64,000 nucleotides of DNA from a virus: positions 1 to 64,000 of IMG/VR virus record IMGVR_UViG_3300045241_000115; one strand, given 5' to 3'. The notes under the pieces were generated by a model. It made no database searches, was not told where the DNA came from, and saw only the letters and a list, made by a program, of their open reading frames with translations. The position numbers and the translations under genes are program-made. Below are positions 15,196 through 22,996 of the stretch, piece by piece (position 1 is the first letter of the stretch; every line of letters begins with the position of its first letter).

Positions 15196-15396
15196 GTGCA
15201 TGGCGTGGCTTACGCACACAAAGTCACCATGTCGGAGGCGGAAAGCGAGACTCAAAATGTGCTCGTCACGGATGACGGAACCGGAATCCGGCTGACGCTC
15301 ACTGCTTGCTCGTATCCGGCGCGGCTCACTCCCGAGGAGGCTCGGTTCATAGCGCAGGCGCTCACGGAGGCAGCCGATCGCTGCAAGGCACCATAA
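15187..15396 (+). CDS. Hypothetical protein, 69 aa
   Basis: Begins at ATG 15187 in leader copy C. A beta-rich centre (TQNVLVTDDGTGIRLTLTAC) is followed by a helix (LTPEEARFIAQALTEAADRC). It ends KAP and CCATAAT like its neighbours. No family is recognised. Confidence 0.55.
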   Translation: MREVHGVAYAHKVTMSEAESETQNVLVTDDGTGIRLTLTACSYPARLTPEEARFIAQALTEAADRCKAP

Positions 15397-15441
15397 TAGC
15401 CAATATCGTCCCTTCGGGTCGGTGAGGAGGGTTTCGCCACA

Positions 15442-15681
15442 ATGATCAAGGCAATCGCGCACGGCGCCAACGGTCGCAAAATCCTGGTGCTCGGCCTGAG
15501 CTTCGGCGATCTCCGCGAGGCGCCCGGCGACACGTTCATCCGCGTCGTCGACGGCAAGGAAATGGGGCTGGACATGGACGTGATGATTATCTCCGGCGAG
15601 ACCGAGGCGCATATGGCGGAAACGCTGGCCGGCATCGGGCCGGATACCAAGGTCCACGTCAGTCCACGCTCGAGGAGTTAA
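15442..15681 (+). CDS. Hypothetical protein, 79 aa
   Basis: An alternating strand-helix protein (KILVLGLSFGDLREAPGDTF, GLDMDVMIISGETEAHMAET) of unknown function, similar in style to small phage proteins that carry a conserved VLGLS...FGDL motif. GAGGAGGG lies about ten bases upstream of ATG 15442. Confidence 0.6.
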   Translation: MIKAIAHGANGRKILVLGLSFGDLREAPGDTFIRVVDGKEMGLDMDVMIISGETEAHMAETLAGIGPDTKVHVSPRSRS

Positions 15682-15686
15682 AGACC

Positions 15687-16034
15687 GTGAACGATAATGA
15701 CTTTCTACAATGGCTGCACGAGGCTAGCGGTTATCACTTCCCGACTGAGCTGCCCGGCGGGCGCTACGCCTGCATCAACCGGCGCTGGCACAACACACAG
15801 GTCATCACGGGCCGGATGGGAGATCGCACCGGGTTTGCTGACGCTTGGTGATACGATTCCCCCGAGCATGCCCTGGCAGGGCTGCTGGAATGGCTGGGCC
15901 GGGAAGGGGAGGGAGAGCCTGCCGGTTGGTTCCGGCACGCAGCGTCCGGCCGGCGCGTCTCCCGCTCGCCCGATGAGCGCGATGACGCCGGCAGGCGGGT
16001 GGGCGCGGTCGGGGTGACGTATGTGCGCAGGTAA
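15687..16034 (+). pseudogene. Small phage protein with an in-frame TGA (broken or recoded)
   Basis: GTG 15687, nine bases after GAGGAG, opens NDNDFLQWLHEASGYHFPTE, LPGGRYACINRRWHNTQVIT, GRMGDRTGFADAW and then meets TGA at 15849-15851. The same frame continues without a gap as YDSPEHALAGLLEWLGREGE, PAGWFRHAASGRRVSRSPDE and stops at TAA 16032. Both halves look like one protein, and related phage proteins as I recall them have W-C-Y at this point, so a TGC or TGG codon probably became TGA. Translation may stop at 54 aa, read through UGA, or the copy may be dead. Confidence 0.65.
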
Positions 16035-16046
16035 GGAGGAAAATGA

Positions 16047-16277
16047 ATGTCCGACGAGCCGACGGAAAGGCTGGAACTCAGGATCACGCCAGATCTTTGG
16101 CAGGCGATCGACCGTCTGGCGAAGGAAGAGGGCCGCCACATTACATCCATGGCACGCTTGCTGATCGAGCGGGGCCTATTGGCTACGGCGTCGCGACCGA
16201 AACCGCACCATTTAGTCCCTGTCGCGAACCGCTGGGGCCTGGACAAACCACGCAAAAGGCCACGCTACCCGCGATAA
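16047..16277 (+). CDS. Arc/CopG-type ribbon-helix-helix protein, 76 aa
   Basis: RLELRITPDLWQAIDRLAKE followed by ITSMARLLIERGL is a clear ribbon-helix-helix (strand, helix, turn, helix) with a basic tail (RWGLDKPRKRPRYPR). AAGGAGGA precedes the ATG. It is probably a small repressor. No obvious operator was found beside it. Confidence 0.75.
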   Translation: MSDEPTERLELRITPDLWQAIDRLAKEEGRHITSMARLLIERGLLATASRPKPHHLVPVANRWGLDKPRKRPRYPR

Positions 16278-16316
16278 CTGGCCTTATCGCGCATAACGGA
16301 ATTTCGGAGTCCAGGA

Positions 16317-16403
16317 TTGACCAACCTGATCTGGGCCGTGATCCTCGGAGGGGCCGCTGGGCTCTATATCGGGGCCGCGTTCGGATGGGCCTTCAAGGAG
16401 TGA
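16317..16403 (+). CDS. Single-span membrane peptide, 28 aa
   Basis: A TTG start at 16317, with GGAG about ten bases upstream, gives TNLIWAVILGGAAGLYIGAA, FGWAFKE, one glycine-zipper-like transmembrane helix. Short membrane peptides of this kind are frequent in phages. The function is unknown and the unusual start lowers confidence. Confidence 0.45.
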   Translation: MTNLIWAVILGGAAGLYIGAAFGWAFKE

Positions 16404-16450
16404 CGCCATGCCAGACAGGACGATCCTCGAGCAGGCCAAGGTGCCGACGA

Positions 16451-16702
16451 ATGGCTGAGGGGCAGAGCCGGGACGAAATGGCCGTCGAGCGCGCGGTCGA
16501 GAGCCTGTATCGCGTCCTCGAGTTCCGCCGATGGGTGCAGAGCAACGTGCTGTTCCCGACCGTTCCCGACACCGTCGTTCACCCGCTGCTGGACCATCTG
16601 CGCGAGGCCGAGCACAGGCTTCTCGCCGCCCTTTATGACCGCGACGCCCTCGACCGCGTGGCAGCAATCAACCGGACGCTCGCTCGGCCCGGGAAAGTGT
16701 GA
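16451..16702 (+). CDS. Hypothetical protein, 83 aa
   Basis: MAEGQSRDEMAVERAVESLY, RVLEFRRWVQSNVLFPTVPD is a helical protein of no recognised family, ending just before the terminator that serves the opposing late operon. It is the last rightward gene of this arm. Confidence 0.6.
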   Translation: MAEGQSRDEMAVERAVESLYRVLEFRRWVQSNVLFPTVPDTVVHPLLDHLREAEHRLLAALYDRDALDRVAAINRTLARPGKV

Positions 16703-16705
16703 ATG

Positions 16706-16733
16706 AAAAAAGGCCCCGACGGGGTGCGGGGCC
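16706..16733 (-). terminator. Terminator of the leftward late operon
   Basis: On the minus strand GGCCCCG (16733-16727) pairs with CGGGGCC (16718-16712) around an eight-base loop and is followed directly by six T (16711-16706). It lies 30 bp beyond the last late gene and between converging operons. The rightward strand lacks a T-run, so it mainly stops leftward transcription. Confidence 0.85.
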
Positions 16734-16762
16734 AGGGAGTTCCTTTCAGGGTGAGGGCGATC

Positions 16763-16951
16763 TTAGCCGCGGATTACCTGCACCCACTGATGACGATTGA
16801 GCGACACGACGCGATCGACGCCGGTCGCGTCGTTGTGCAACGCAACATCGATCCGTCGCGGCATGTACGAATTGTCGATCGCGGTCACGCGCTCGCCGGC
16901 AATCTTGTCGCCGATCGCGAGCAGCCGCGCCTCGACGGTAACGGTGCTCAT
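16763..16951 (-). CDS. Hypothetical small beta protein, 62 aa
   Basis: TVEARLLAIGDKIAGERVTA, IDNSYMPRRIDVALHNDATG, VDRVVSLNRHQWVQVIR reads as an SH3-like or beta-barrel fold of unknown role. It is coupled to the preceding gene by ATGA and is last in the late operon. Confidence 0.6.
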   Translation of the reverse strand: MSTVTVEARLLAIGDKIAGERVTAIDNSYMPRRIDVALHNDATGVDRVVSLNRHQWVQVIRG

Positions 16952-17163
16952 GCGGTCCGGGCCGGCTCGGGCATCTGGCCGCCCTGGCTCTGCGCCAACT
17001 GCTGCTGGTAGAGCTGGATCTGCGCGGTCGCCTGGTTGCGCAGCTCCATGATCAGATCGGCGACGGTCTCGAACGGCTGCTTGCCGATGATCGCGAGCAC
17101 CATGTTGGCCTGCGCCATCGGCAGCGTCCAGGTGATTTCAGGCTCGGGGGGACGGGTTGTCAT
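16948..17163 (-). CDS. Hypothetical protein, 71 aa
   Basis: From ATG 17163: ITWTLPMAQANMVLAIIGKQ, PFETVADLIMELRNQATAQI, QLYQQQLAQSQGG. Similar short proteins are found near tail genes of phages, and the Gln-rich C-terminal helix suggests a coiled coil. Function unknown. Confidence 0.6.
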   Translation of the reverse strand: MTTRPPEPEITWTLPMAQANMVLAIIGKQPFETVADLIMELRNQATAQIQLYQQQLAQSQGGQMPEPARTA

Positions 17164-17194
17164 GCGGTTCTCCTTGGCTGTGGTCAACGCAAAG

Positions 17195-17222
17195 CGCCCC
17201 GCGTCCGCGAGGACGCAGGGCG
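17195..17222 (-). terminator. Hairpin with short T-run, possible attenuator in the late operon
   Basis: Arms 17195-17206 and 17211-17222 pair over 12 positions (one G-T wobble) around a four-base loop. On the minus strand the hairpin is followed by GCTTTGCG, a weak T-run. It lies in the 84-bp gap before the last two late genes and may reduce their transcription. Confidence 0.45.
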
Positions 17223-17247
17223 GCGACGGCGGGTGTGTCAGAACCGG

Positions 17248-17544
17248 TTAGAAACGCCTGGGCTGCGGGAGGGACTCTGGGCGAAGCAGCGGGCGAGGCT
17301 CTGGGATGGTTTCGACCGCCTGATGCTGTGGCGGTGTCGTGTCCTTCCTGATGTGCGGGCCCGGCAGGTCGGGCGGATCGGGCGGCGGCGCTATCGGCGC
17401 ATCGACCACCCTTGGGTCGGGCTGCCACGCGTGTTCGATGATGACCATCGGCTCCGGCGACTCCCGTTTGGCATCGAGATCGGTCGGCGGCGTCGGCACA
17501 TCGGCCGCGTGCAAGAGTGGTGGGTCGGGTTCGGGTTCAGCCAT
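17248..17544 (-). CDS. Proline-rich hypothetical protein, 98 aa
   Basis: Pro is close to a quarter of the residues (IAPPPDPPDLPGPHI, VETIPEPRPLLRPESLPQP), with little predicted structure. It overlaps the stop of the fibre gene by eight bases. A flexible linker or fibre accessory is possible. Confidence 0.5.
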   Translation of the reverse strand: MAEPEPDPPLLHAADVPTPPTDLDAKRESPEPMVIIEHAWQPDPRVVDAPIAPPPDPPDLPGPHIRKDTTPPQHQAVETIPEPRPLLRPESLPQPRRF

Positions 17545-19657
17545 GGGCCATCCTTTCGATCTTGTCGTCTAATTGCGCGATGGCGCGGAACAGGTGCGCC
17601 ATCATCGTCAGCGGATCGAGGAACTCTTTGCCGGTGGGGCTTTCGCTGTCCGGCCCGACCACAACAGCATCGGGGATCGTCTCGCGCAGTTGCTCGACGA
17701 TGAACCCATGCTCTACGTGTCCACCGCCCGCGATCCAGTCGAAGGCGTTCGTCGGCGTCGCGCAGATCGCGCGCAAACTGTCAAAAGAGCCTGCGGCGCG
17801 CACGTTGGTTTTGCGATCCAGGGTGGAGGACGGGTAATAGACCGGCACCAGCACAAAGAGGCCGTTGTTTGCCAGAGACATCAGGTGGCCGCCGCCGCCT
17901 TGGTAATTTCCGCCGCCATCCATGTGACCGAAGTTCATTTGGTTGACGACCTGGAACCCCATCGCATTGCCGTCGCCCACGCTCCATGCGGTGACGGTCG
18001 GCTGCTGCCCCGGATTGCCCAAGGACATGAGGCGTCCGTTGTGGCTCGTGATCGAATTGTTGCAATTCAGGTTGCCGTCGAACTGCCCATCGCCATACGA
18101 GCGGATGTATTGCGCATAGGCGCCGGCGCTACAGTTGAAAGTGGAGTCGATTTGCGCCGCGCCGTGGATGATCAGTCCGGTGTTCGAGATGATGTTGCCG
18201 CCGGCGAGGAACTGTCCGTTGACAGTCTCGTTGCCCCAGATCTGCGAATAGCTTGCATAGAGCTGATAGCAGGAAATCTGGCCACTGACGTCGAAGTTGG
18301 CGCAATGCAGACTGCCTGCGACATAAAAGCTGCCGTTGCACTGGCCAGACCCGTAGAGCGTCATATAGCCGTTGTTGTCGAACACGGTGTCGGCGCGCGT
18401 CGGATTGCCAGAGCCGTCCATCTGGCCGAGCCACAAACCGCTGCCATCGACCCACATCCCCTTGGCGACGCCAGCGCTCGTGCTGTAAGCACAGACCGAT
18501 GGCGCGCCACCAAGGCTCAATATCCGCGAGCCGTAGGCGCGGATCGCTCCTGACACCTGGAAGTTCGCGACACCGTCGAGGAACATCGACTGGCCGCCGG
18601 CGCAATACCATGTGCGGTTGCCTGTCTGGCCGTCCCAGCTATCGAACCATGAGCCGGCCCACTGTCGGTAACGGAAGCGGCCATCCCAGAAGTTGATGAA
18701 GTCGCCGACATTCGCGAACCACACGCTCGATCGAAAGCCGGAGGCCGCGGCCACATACAGGCCGGAGTTGATGTTCAACTGTCCGCTGAGTGTGCCGCCC
18801 GTGAGCGGCAGATAGTTGCCGACGAGCGTGTTGCTCCATCCGACCGTCGCGAGCTGGCCAACATAGACGCCATCGACCGCGGCGACGACGAACGAGCTGT
18901 CCCAGCCGAACGCTGTGCGGTGCGACAGGAAGTTGCCGCCGAGGCCGGGATAGTTGATGCCCTGGCCGCCGACGCCGAGCGGTCCCGTCATCTGGCCGCC
19001 GGCGATCGGCACGTAGGGAAGCAGAGCGCCGCCCACGGTCGGCGGGCGCGAAAAGTTCACGACGCCGGTCGCGCGATTGATCGACATCGGCGTGTCGAGA
19101 TAGGCGCCTGCGTCATTGAAGCTATTGATGTCGAGATTGCTGCCGGCGTTGGCTCCGACCTCGGGCGCGTTGTCGGGCAGCGATATCTGCCAGCGCGCAC
19201 TCGCTCCGGTGTAGCCATTGATGGAGGTATATTGCCCAGCCTGCCGGACGAGGTTCACGCTGCCCGACTGACCGGCCGGCGCTTGGATTTGCAGCGTCGG
19301 GGCGTTGATATAGAGCGGTCCCGTCAACGTGCCGCCAGTGAGAGGCAGGTAGCCGACACCGACCGCGCCTTGCGCGACCGTCGTGATCGCTTGACGGAAG
19401 TGCGTCTGCAGCGCCGCGAGACCGCCCGGCGTGCCGTCGTCCAGCATGTCCTGATTGATTTCGTCGGACGTGAACTGGCCGATCATGTGCGAGATCAGCG
19501 AAGCCTGCCGCCACACCTTGTTCAGTTGCACGCTGAGCGCGGTGCCCGTCGAAAACCCAAGCAGCCGCGCGGTGAAGCCCGCCGAGATATAGTCGGCCTG
19601 CGTCATCACGTTCGCTGCCGGGTCGCCGGCAAACGCCAGGAAGTCGTTCGTTGCCAT
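17537..19657 (-). CDS. Tail fibre with S74-type C-terminal chaperone, 706 aa
   Basis: The N-terminal 110 residues (MTQADYISAGFTARLLGFST, QASLISHMIGQFTSDEINQD) attach to the baseplate. The middle holds repeats of the type YLPLTGGTLTGPL and long Gly/Asn-rich beta structure. The C-terminal 100 residues (SSTLDRKTNVRAAGSFDSLR, GHVEHGFIVEQLRETIPDAV) match the Peptidase_S74 intramolecular chaperone that trimerises fibres and cuts itself off. It follows the DUF2612 baseplate gene, so it is the fibre nearest the baseplate. Confidence 0.85.
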   Translation of the reverse strand: MATNDFLAFAGDPAANVMTQADYISAGFTARLLGFSTGTALSVQLNKVWRQASLISHMIGQFTSDEINQDMLDDGTPGGLAALQTHFRQAITTVAQGAVGVGYLPLTGGTLTGPLYINAPTLQIQAPAGQSGSVNLVRQAGQYTSINGYTGASARWQISLPDNAPEVGANAGSNLDINSFNDAGAYLDTPMSINRATGVVNFSRPPTVGGALLPYVPIAGGQMTGPLGVGGQGINYPGLGGNFLSHRTAFGWDSSFVVAAVDGVYVGQLATVGWSNTLVGNYLPLTGGTLSGQLNINSGLYVAAASGFRSSVWFANVGDFINFWDGRFRYRQWAGSWFDSWDGQTGNRTWYCAGGQSMFLDGVANFQVSGAIRAYGSRILSLGGAPSVCAYSTSAGVAKGMWVDGSGLWLGQMDGSGNPTRADTVFDNNGYMTLYGSGQCNGSFYVAGSLHCANFDVSGQISCYQLYASYSQIWGNETVNGQFLAGGNIISNTGLIIHGAAQIDSTFNCSAGAYAQYIRSYGDGQFDGNLNCNNSITSHNGRLMSLGNPGQQPTVTAWSVGDGNAMGFQVVNQMNFGHMDGGGNYQGGGGHLMSLANNGLFVLVPVYYPSSTLDRKTNVRAAGSFDSLRAICATPTNAFDWIAGGGHVEHGFIVEQLRETIPDAVVVGPDSESPTGKEFLDPLTMMAHLFRAIAQLDDKIERMAHG

Positions 19658-19675
19658 TCCGGCGTGTCCCCTTGT

Positions 19676-20380
19676 TTATGTCGTCAGGACGACGATGCCC
19701 CAGGCCGCTTCATCAAATCCGCCCAGCGGACCGCCAGATGATGCAGGCACATCGAATGCAAAGATCGGCTGCGTCGAAAGCGTCGTCTCGATGAAGTTCG
19801 TCCGCACGCCGGAGGGTTTGATGGGAAAGTCCTGCTCCAACACAGCGAGAAGCAGCGAGCTGATCAGCGCGGACGGGATCAATATGTCCATCGCCATAAG
19901 CCCCGTCGGCGTGTCGCCGAGATCCTGGATCACTATGCCAGGAAACACCGCGTCGAGCTGATCGGCGATCTGCGACAGCGTGCCATCCCACTGGTTCGCA
20001 ATCGCCTGCAGCTTGAGCACCGCGCGATATGTCTCGTCGTCCAGCGCGACAAGGCCATCTGTCGGATCATACCGGCCCAGCCACACGCCCTGGTCGAAGC
20101 CCGTGCGCGGGCTGCTGCCGGGTGTGCCATCGAGACTGTCATCGAAGCTGAAGAAGACGCCCTTGATCGGCTGTTTGACGTAGCGCGTGCGGCCGATCCA
20201 CTGGCCGACAACATCGAGCTGAACGCCGACCGCGGTGTCCAGATCGAAGTCCGCCGTCAGCTTTGCCAGCATGTCCTGGGCGTCGACCAACGGCTGGATC
20301 AGCGCCGCGACGGTGTTCATGAACCGCGGCCGCGTCGAATGCCATGACGTGATCAGGCCGAGGTATTCTGCTAATGTCAT
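19676..20380 (-). CDS. Baseplate protein, DUF2612 (Mu gp48-like)
   Basis: RFMNTVAALIQPLVDAQDML, GVQLDVVGQWIGRTRYV, YRAVLKLQAIANQWDGTLSQ are typical of DUF2612 proteins, which connect the baseplate wedge to the fibre in contractile tails. It lies between the baseplate J gene and the fibre, the expected order. Confidence 0.82.
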   Translation of the reverse strand: MTLAEYLGLITSWHSTRPRFMNTVAALIQPLVDAQDMLAKLTADFDLDTAVGVQLDVVGQWIGRTRYVKQPIKGVFFSFDDSLDGTPGSSPRTGFDQGVWLGRYDPTDGLVALDDETYRAVLKLQAIANQWDGTLSQIADQLDAVFPGIVIQDLGDTPTGLMAMDILIPSALISSLLLAVLEQDFPIKPSGVRTNFIETTLSTQPIFAFDVPASSGGPLGGFDEAAWGIVVLTT

Positions 20381-20385
20381 CGACG

Positions 20386-20571
20386 ATGAACCGCGAGCAC
20401 ATTTCCCTCCTTGCCGCGCCGCTCTACGCCGCGTTGATCGTCACCGCTGGCGCCGAACGGCAGCCAATGACTGATGACTGGCACCTGATGGCGCAGGGCA
20501 TTGCCGTTCGCCGCGCGTTGCAGCTATGGCGCGAGACGTTAGGAAACGGTGATGATGACGTCGCTCGCTAG
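20386..20571 (+). CDS. Small rightward gene inside the late operon, 61 aa
   Basis: From ATG 20386: NREHISLLAAPLYAALIVTA, DDWHLMAQGIAVRRALQLWR, a helical protein of no known family. It fills the gap between two leftward baseplate genes on the opposite strand and overlaps the end of one by 33 bp. This is a moron-like position. Antisense coding would be the alternative, but the gap otherwise has no content. Confidence 0.5.
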   Translation: MNREHISLLAAPLYAALIVTAGAERQPMTDDWHLMAQGIAVRRALQLWRETLGNGDDDVAR

Positions 20572-21765
20572 ACAGGTCGCTTCCTGGAAAATGCTGATCG
20601 GGATGTTCGTCGTGCCGTAGGTGCCGGTCGTCGGCGTCGCAATCGTCATCGCCGTGATGTCGTAGGTGTTCGTCGCTCCCGTCGGCATCCCCGTCGCATC
20701 GCACAGGTTCGCCGGCAGCCACAGTTTGGAATAAATCACGCTCTCGCCCGATCCCATCTCGTTGATGAAGTCAGCGACCGTTTGCGAGATCGCCTGCCCA
20801 ATGATCGTTGAGTAGCCGTTCTTCGCGGTCAGCGTGATATGCACGCCGATCGGCACCGAGGTCGGGATATAGAAACCTATGTCGTGCGGCAGCCCGTAGA
20901 TGTCGTTGACCATCTCGCGCGTGCTGCCATACGTGTAGCAGCCGGGCGTCTTCTTCAGCACGATCGTCTGAGCGATCTGGATCGCATCGCCGCCACGCAC
21001 CACCATGCTGATGCTGTGCGGCGGCAGAGGGCCGACGCCGGGCGGCGGCGCGCTGCCGGTATAGTCATTGTTCGTGTCGTTCTCGTAGCCCTTGACCGCG
21101 ATCACGCCATCCAGGCCAGCGATCGCGCCGATGATGCCGGAAAGCACCGACAGCGCAGGCAATGCGGTGGACTGGCTCTGCCGGACGCGAAGCTGCGCAT
21201 CCGTCTCCAGCGGTGCTCCCGGCGTCGCAGCGGCCGGGTTCGAAGCGCTCTGCCAGCCAAGCGTCACCGTTGCGATGCGCGATATGTCTCCCGGCGGCGC
21301 GGTCACCGCGCCAAGCGTCTGACACGTCGCCGTCACTGTGATCGCCCCGGAGGGCGGGATCGTCACGGACGGCGGCAAGGCCCAGTTGTTCGATGGCGTG
21401 TCCTGCACGATGCCGTTGGTGATCACCGATCCAGCGGTGCCGATCAGCAGCAGCGCCGCCGTGGAATTCGTCGGCACATGACGCGCCATGCCGTTGATTT
21501 TGACGTTGGACGACAACCCGACGCCCTGCGCCGTCGTGGGACTAAAACTGTTGTAGACCGCAGCGCAGGCGGAGTTGACGTCGCTGAGCGCAAGCGAGAA
21601 CACGCCGATCAATTGGCCGTCCTGGCTGTCGTTGGAAACAACGATGTCGCCGCCGTAGATCGCCTGAAACTGACCGATCAGGAAAGACTGGATGTCAGCG
21701 AAGCTCGGCGCGTGAAAGCCGCTCGCATCGACATAAGCCGAGGTGGGAGAGATCGTTCCCGACAT
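20539..21765 (-). CDS. Baseplate J-like protein (Mu gp47-like)
   Basis: The N-terminus SFADIQSFLIGQFQAIYGGD and the block DSQDGQLIGVFSLALSDVNS are the usual start of gp47/J proteins. LETDAQLRVRQSQSTALPAL, SVLSGIIGAIAGLDGVIAVK is the conserved core that holds the wedge together. It belongs to the contractile-tail baseplate module. Confidence 0.88.
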   Translation of the reverse strand: MSGTISPTSAYVDASGFHAPSFADIQSFLIGQFQAIYGGDIVVSNDSQDGQLIGVFSLALSDVNSACAAVYNSFSPTTAQGVGLSSNVKINGMARHVPTNSTAALLLIGTAGSVITNGIVQDTPSNNWALPPSVTIPPSGAITVTATCQTLGAVTAPPGDISRIATVTLGWQSASNPAAATPGAPLETDAQLRVRQSQSTALPALSVLSGIIGAIAGLDGVIAVKGYENDTNNDYTGSAPPPGVGPLPPHSISMVVRGGDAIQIAQTIVLKKTPGCYTYGSTREMVNDIYGLPHDIGFYIPTSVPIGVHITLTAKNGYSTIIGQAISQTVADFINEMGSGESVIYSKLWLPANLCDATGMPTGATNTYDITAMTIATPTTGTYGTTNIPISIFQEATCLASDVIITVS

Positions 21766-22233
21766 TCACCACACTCCGGCTCTGATCGCGACATGGAACT
21801 CTGTGATGTCCACGCGCCCTGGCATCGTCAGATCCGCCGGCGTCATGGAGACGCGCGTGCCGCTCGTTGCAAGAATGCCCACCGTTGTTGCAATCGGCAC
21901 GCCTGTCGGTGCAGCGAGCGGGACGGGCGCGGCGCGTAGCGTGATCGGCACGTCGGGCGCAGCGAGCGGGGCGGGTGCGGCGCGTAGCGCGAAGCGCAAC
22001 ACGACGGGAGGGGCGGGCACCACAAGACGCAGCACGGGCGGCGGTTGGGCGGGCGCTGCAATGGGCGCCGCGCGCCGCCTGACAGGCCGTGGGGGCGGCG
22101 TGACAATCGCAGGGGCGATCAAACGCAGACGCGGCTCCGGGGCGCGTAGCGCAGGCCTGGGCAGCGCGCGGGGCACGTCACGAGCGCGCGCCACTCTGCT
22201 CGCCGGCGCCGGCGCCAACACGACGAGCGGCAT
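21766..22233 (-). CDS. Pro/Ala-rich baseplate-region protein, 155 aa
   Basis: About 110 residues are Pro/Ala/Arg low-complexity sequence. The last 33 (SGTRVSMTPADLTMPGRVDI, TEFHVAIRAGVW) resemble the end of the next upstream gene product (MTPADLTQGPRSDIRDFAI), so the two share a C-terminal motif. Stop and start overlap as TAATG-type coupling. The low-complexity part has strong GC bias. Confidence 0.55.
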   Translation of the reverse strand: MPLVVLAPAPASRVARARDVPRALPRPALRAPEPRLRLIAPAIVTPPPRPVRRRAAPIAAPAQPPPVLRLVVPAPPVVLRFALRAAPAPLAAPDVPITLRAAPVPLAAPTGVPIATTVGILATSGTRVSMTPADLTMPGRVDITEFHVAIRAGVW

Positions 22234-22760
22234 TACCAGCGTCCCGCCTCGAGGCGCTGGATTGCGAAGTCCCGAATATCGCTGCGCGGGCCTTGCGTCA
22301 GATCGGCAGGCGTCATGCCGATCGACGTCCCGCCTGTCACGCCGAGCTGCTGCGCGTTGATGATCGGCGCCGCCGCGGCCGCGGGAAGGGGAGGGACCGT
22401 TCCCGGCAGCCGGGCCGCCGCGAGAGCGACCGCGCCGTACACCGTGTCGATCGTCATGCGCGCCGTCCAGTCGCGCGCCTCGCCATCCATCACGGAGTAA
22501 TAGTTCGCGATGCCGATCACGTTCGGCGTCGTCTGCACGCGCTCGCGTACAACGATGTCGCGCGTCGCCGACGTGCGCTCGCCAAGCACCTGCGTCGACC
22601 AGGGCGTGCCGTCGGACGTGTCAGCGAACCATTCGCCCTGACCAAGCCGCAACCGCGTCATTACCCATTGGCCGACGCCCTCGGGCTGATTAATGAAAAA
22701 GTTGCCCTGGCCTTGGCCGAACGTCATGTCGCCGTTCGCATCGAGGCGGCGGTATCTCAT
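22233..22760 (-). CDS. Baseplate wedge protein, Mu gp46 / gp25-like
   Basis: MRYRRLDANGDMTFGQGQGN, TRLRLGQGEWFADTSDGTPW, VRERVQTTPNVIGIANYY follow the pattern of phage gp46-type wedge subunits (short beta-rich, EWF and P-W blocks). It precedes the baseplate J gene as usual in the order of transcription. The C-terminus carries the MTPADLT motif shared with the next gene. Confidence 0.75.
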   Translation of the reverse strand: MRYRRLDANGDMTFGQGQGNFFINQPEGVGQWVMTRLRLGQGEWFADTSDGTPWSTQVLGERTSATRDIVVRERVQTTPNVIGIANYYSVMDGEARDWTARMTIDTVYGAVALAAARLPGTVPPLPAAAAAPIINAQQLGVTGGTSIGMTPADLTQGPRSDIRDFAIQRLEAGRW

Positions 22761-22909
22761 CTGCGTTTGATGCCGACGTAGCGCGAGACGACCTGGCGCA
22801 CGGCATGACAGCCGCGGCACGGCCGGAACACGGCCGTCCACGCAGGCCGCTTTGGCGGCTGCGCGACGAATGCTGGCTTTGGGTGGGATTTAGCAGGCGG
22901 TTCGTTCAT
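22757..22909 (-). CDS. Small basic protein with CxxC, 50 aa
   Basis: From ATG 22909: NEPPAKSHPKPAFVAQPPKR, AWTAVFRPCRGCHAVRQVVS, RYVGIKRR. It is overlapped by ATGA at both ends, so it is tightly built into the operon although short. A single CRGC pair and basic residues suggest a metal or structural knot. The function is unknown. Confidence 0.55.
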   Translation of the reverse strand: MNEPPAKSHPKPAFVAQPPKRPAWTAVFRPCRGCHAVRQVVSRYVGIKRR

Positions 22910-22974
22910 AGCTCGTCCTCATCCGAAGGAGGCGGGCGATCCGCGGTGCACGCGATGATGATCAGCATCAGCAC
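22906..22974 (-). CDS. Possible small lipoprotein or membrane peptide, 22 aa
   Basis: A GTG start at 22974 (or ATG 22968) gives LMLIIIACTADRPPPSDEDE, a hydrophobic start with a Cys that could be a lipobox, and an acidic tail. Its stop overlaps the next ATG (ATGA). Evidence is limited to this coupling and the hydrophobic pattern. Confidence 0.3.
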   Translation of the reverse strand: MLMLIIIACTADRPPPSDEDEL

Positions 22975-22996
22975 AACGATGCCGACGTAGAGGATT

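Noticed and set aside
16408-16458. Sixteen-codon frame from ATG 16408
   Set aside because: It is too short, has no good ribosome-binding site of its own pattern and overlaps the next gene. It may be a leader, but nothing supports it.
20468-20500. CTGATGA outside the ribozyme array, next to the DUF2612 gene
   Set aside because: No GAAA box and no stem pairs nearby, so it is not a hammerhead.
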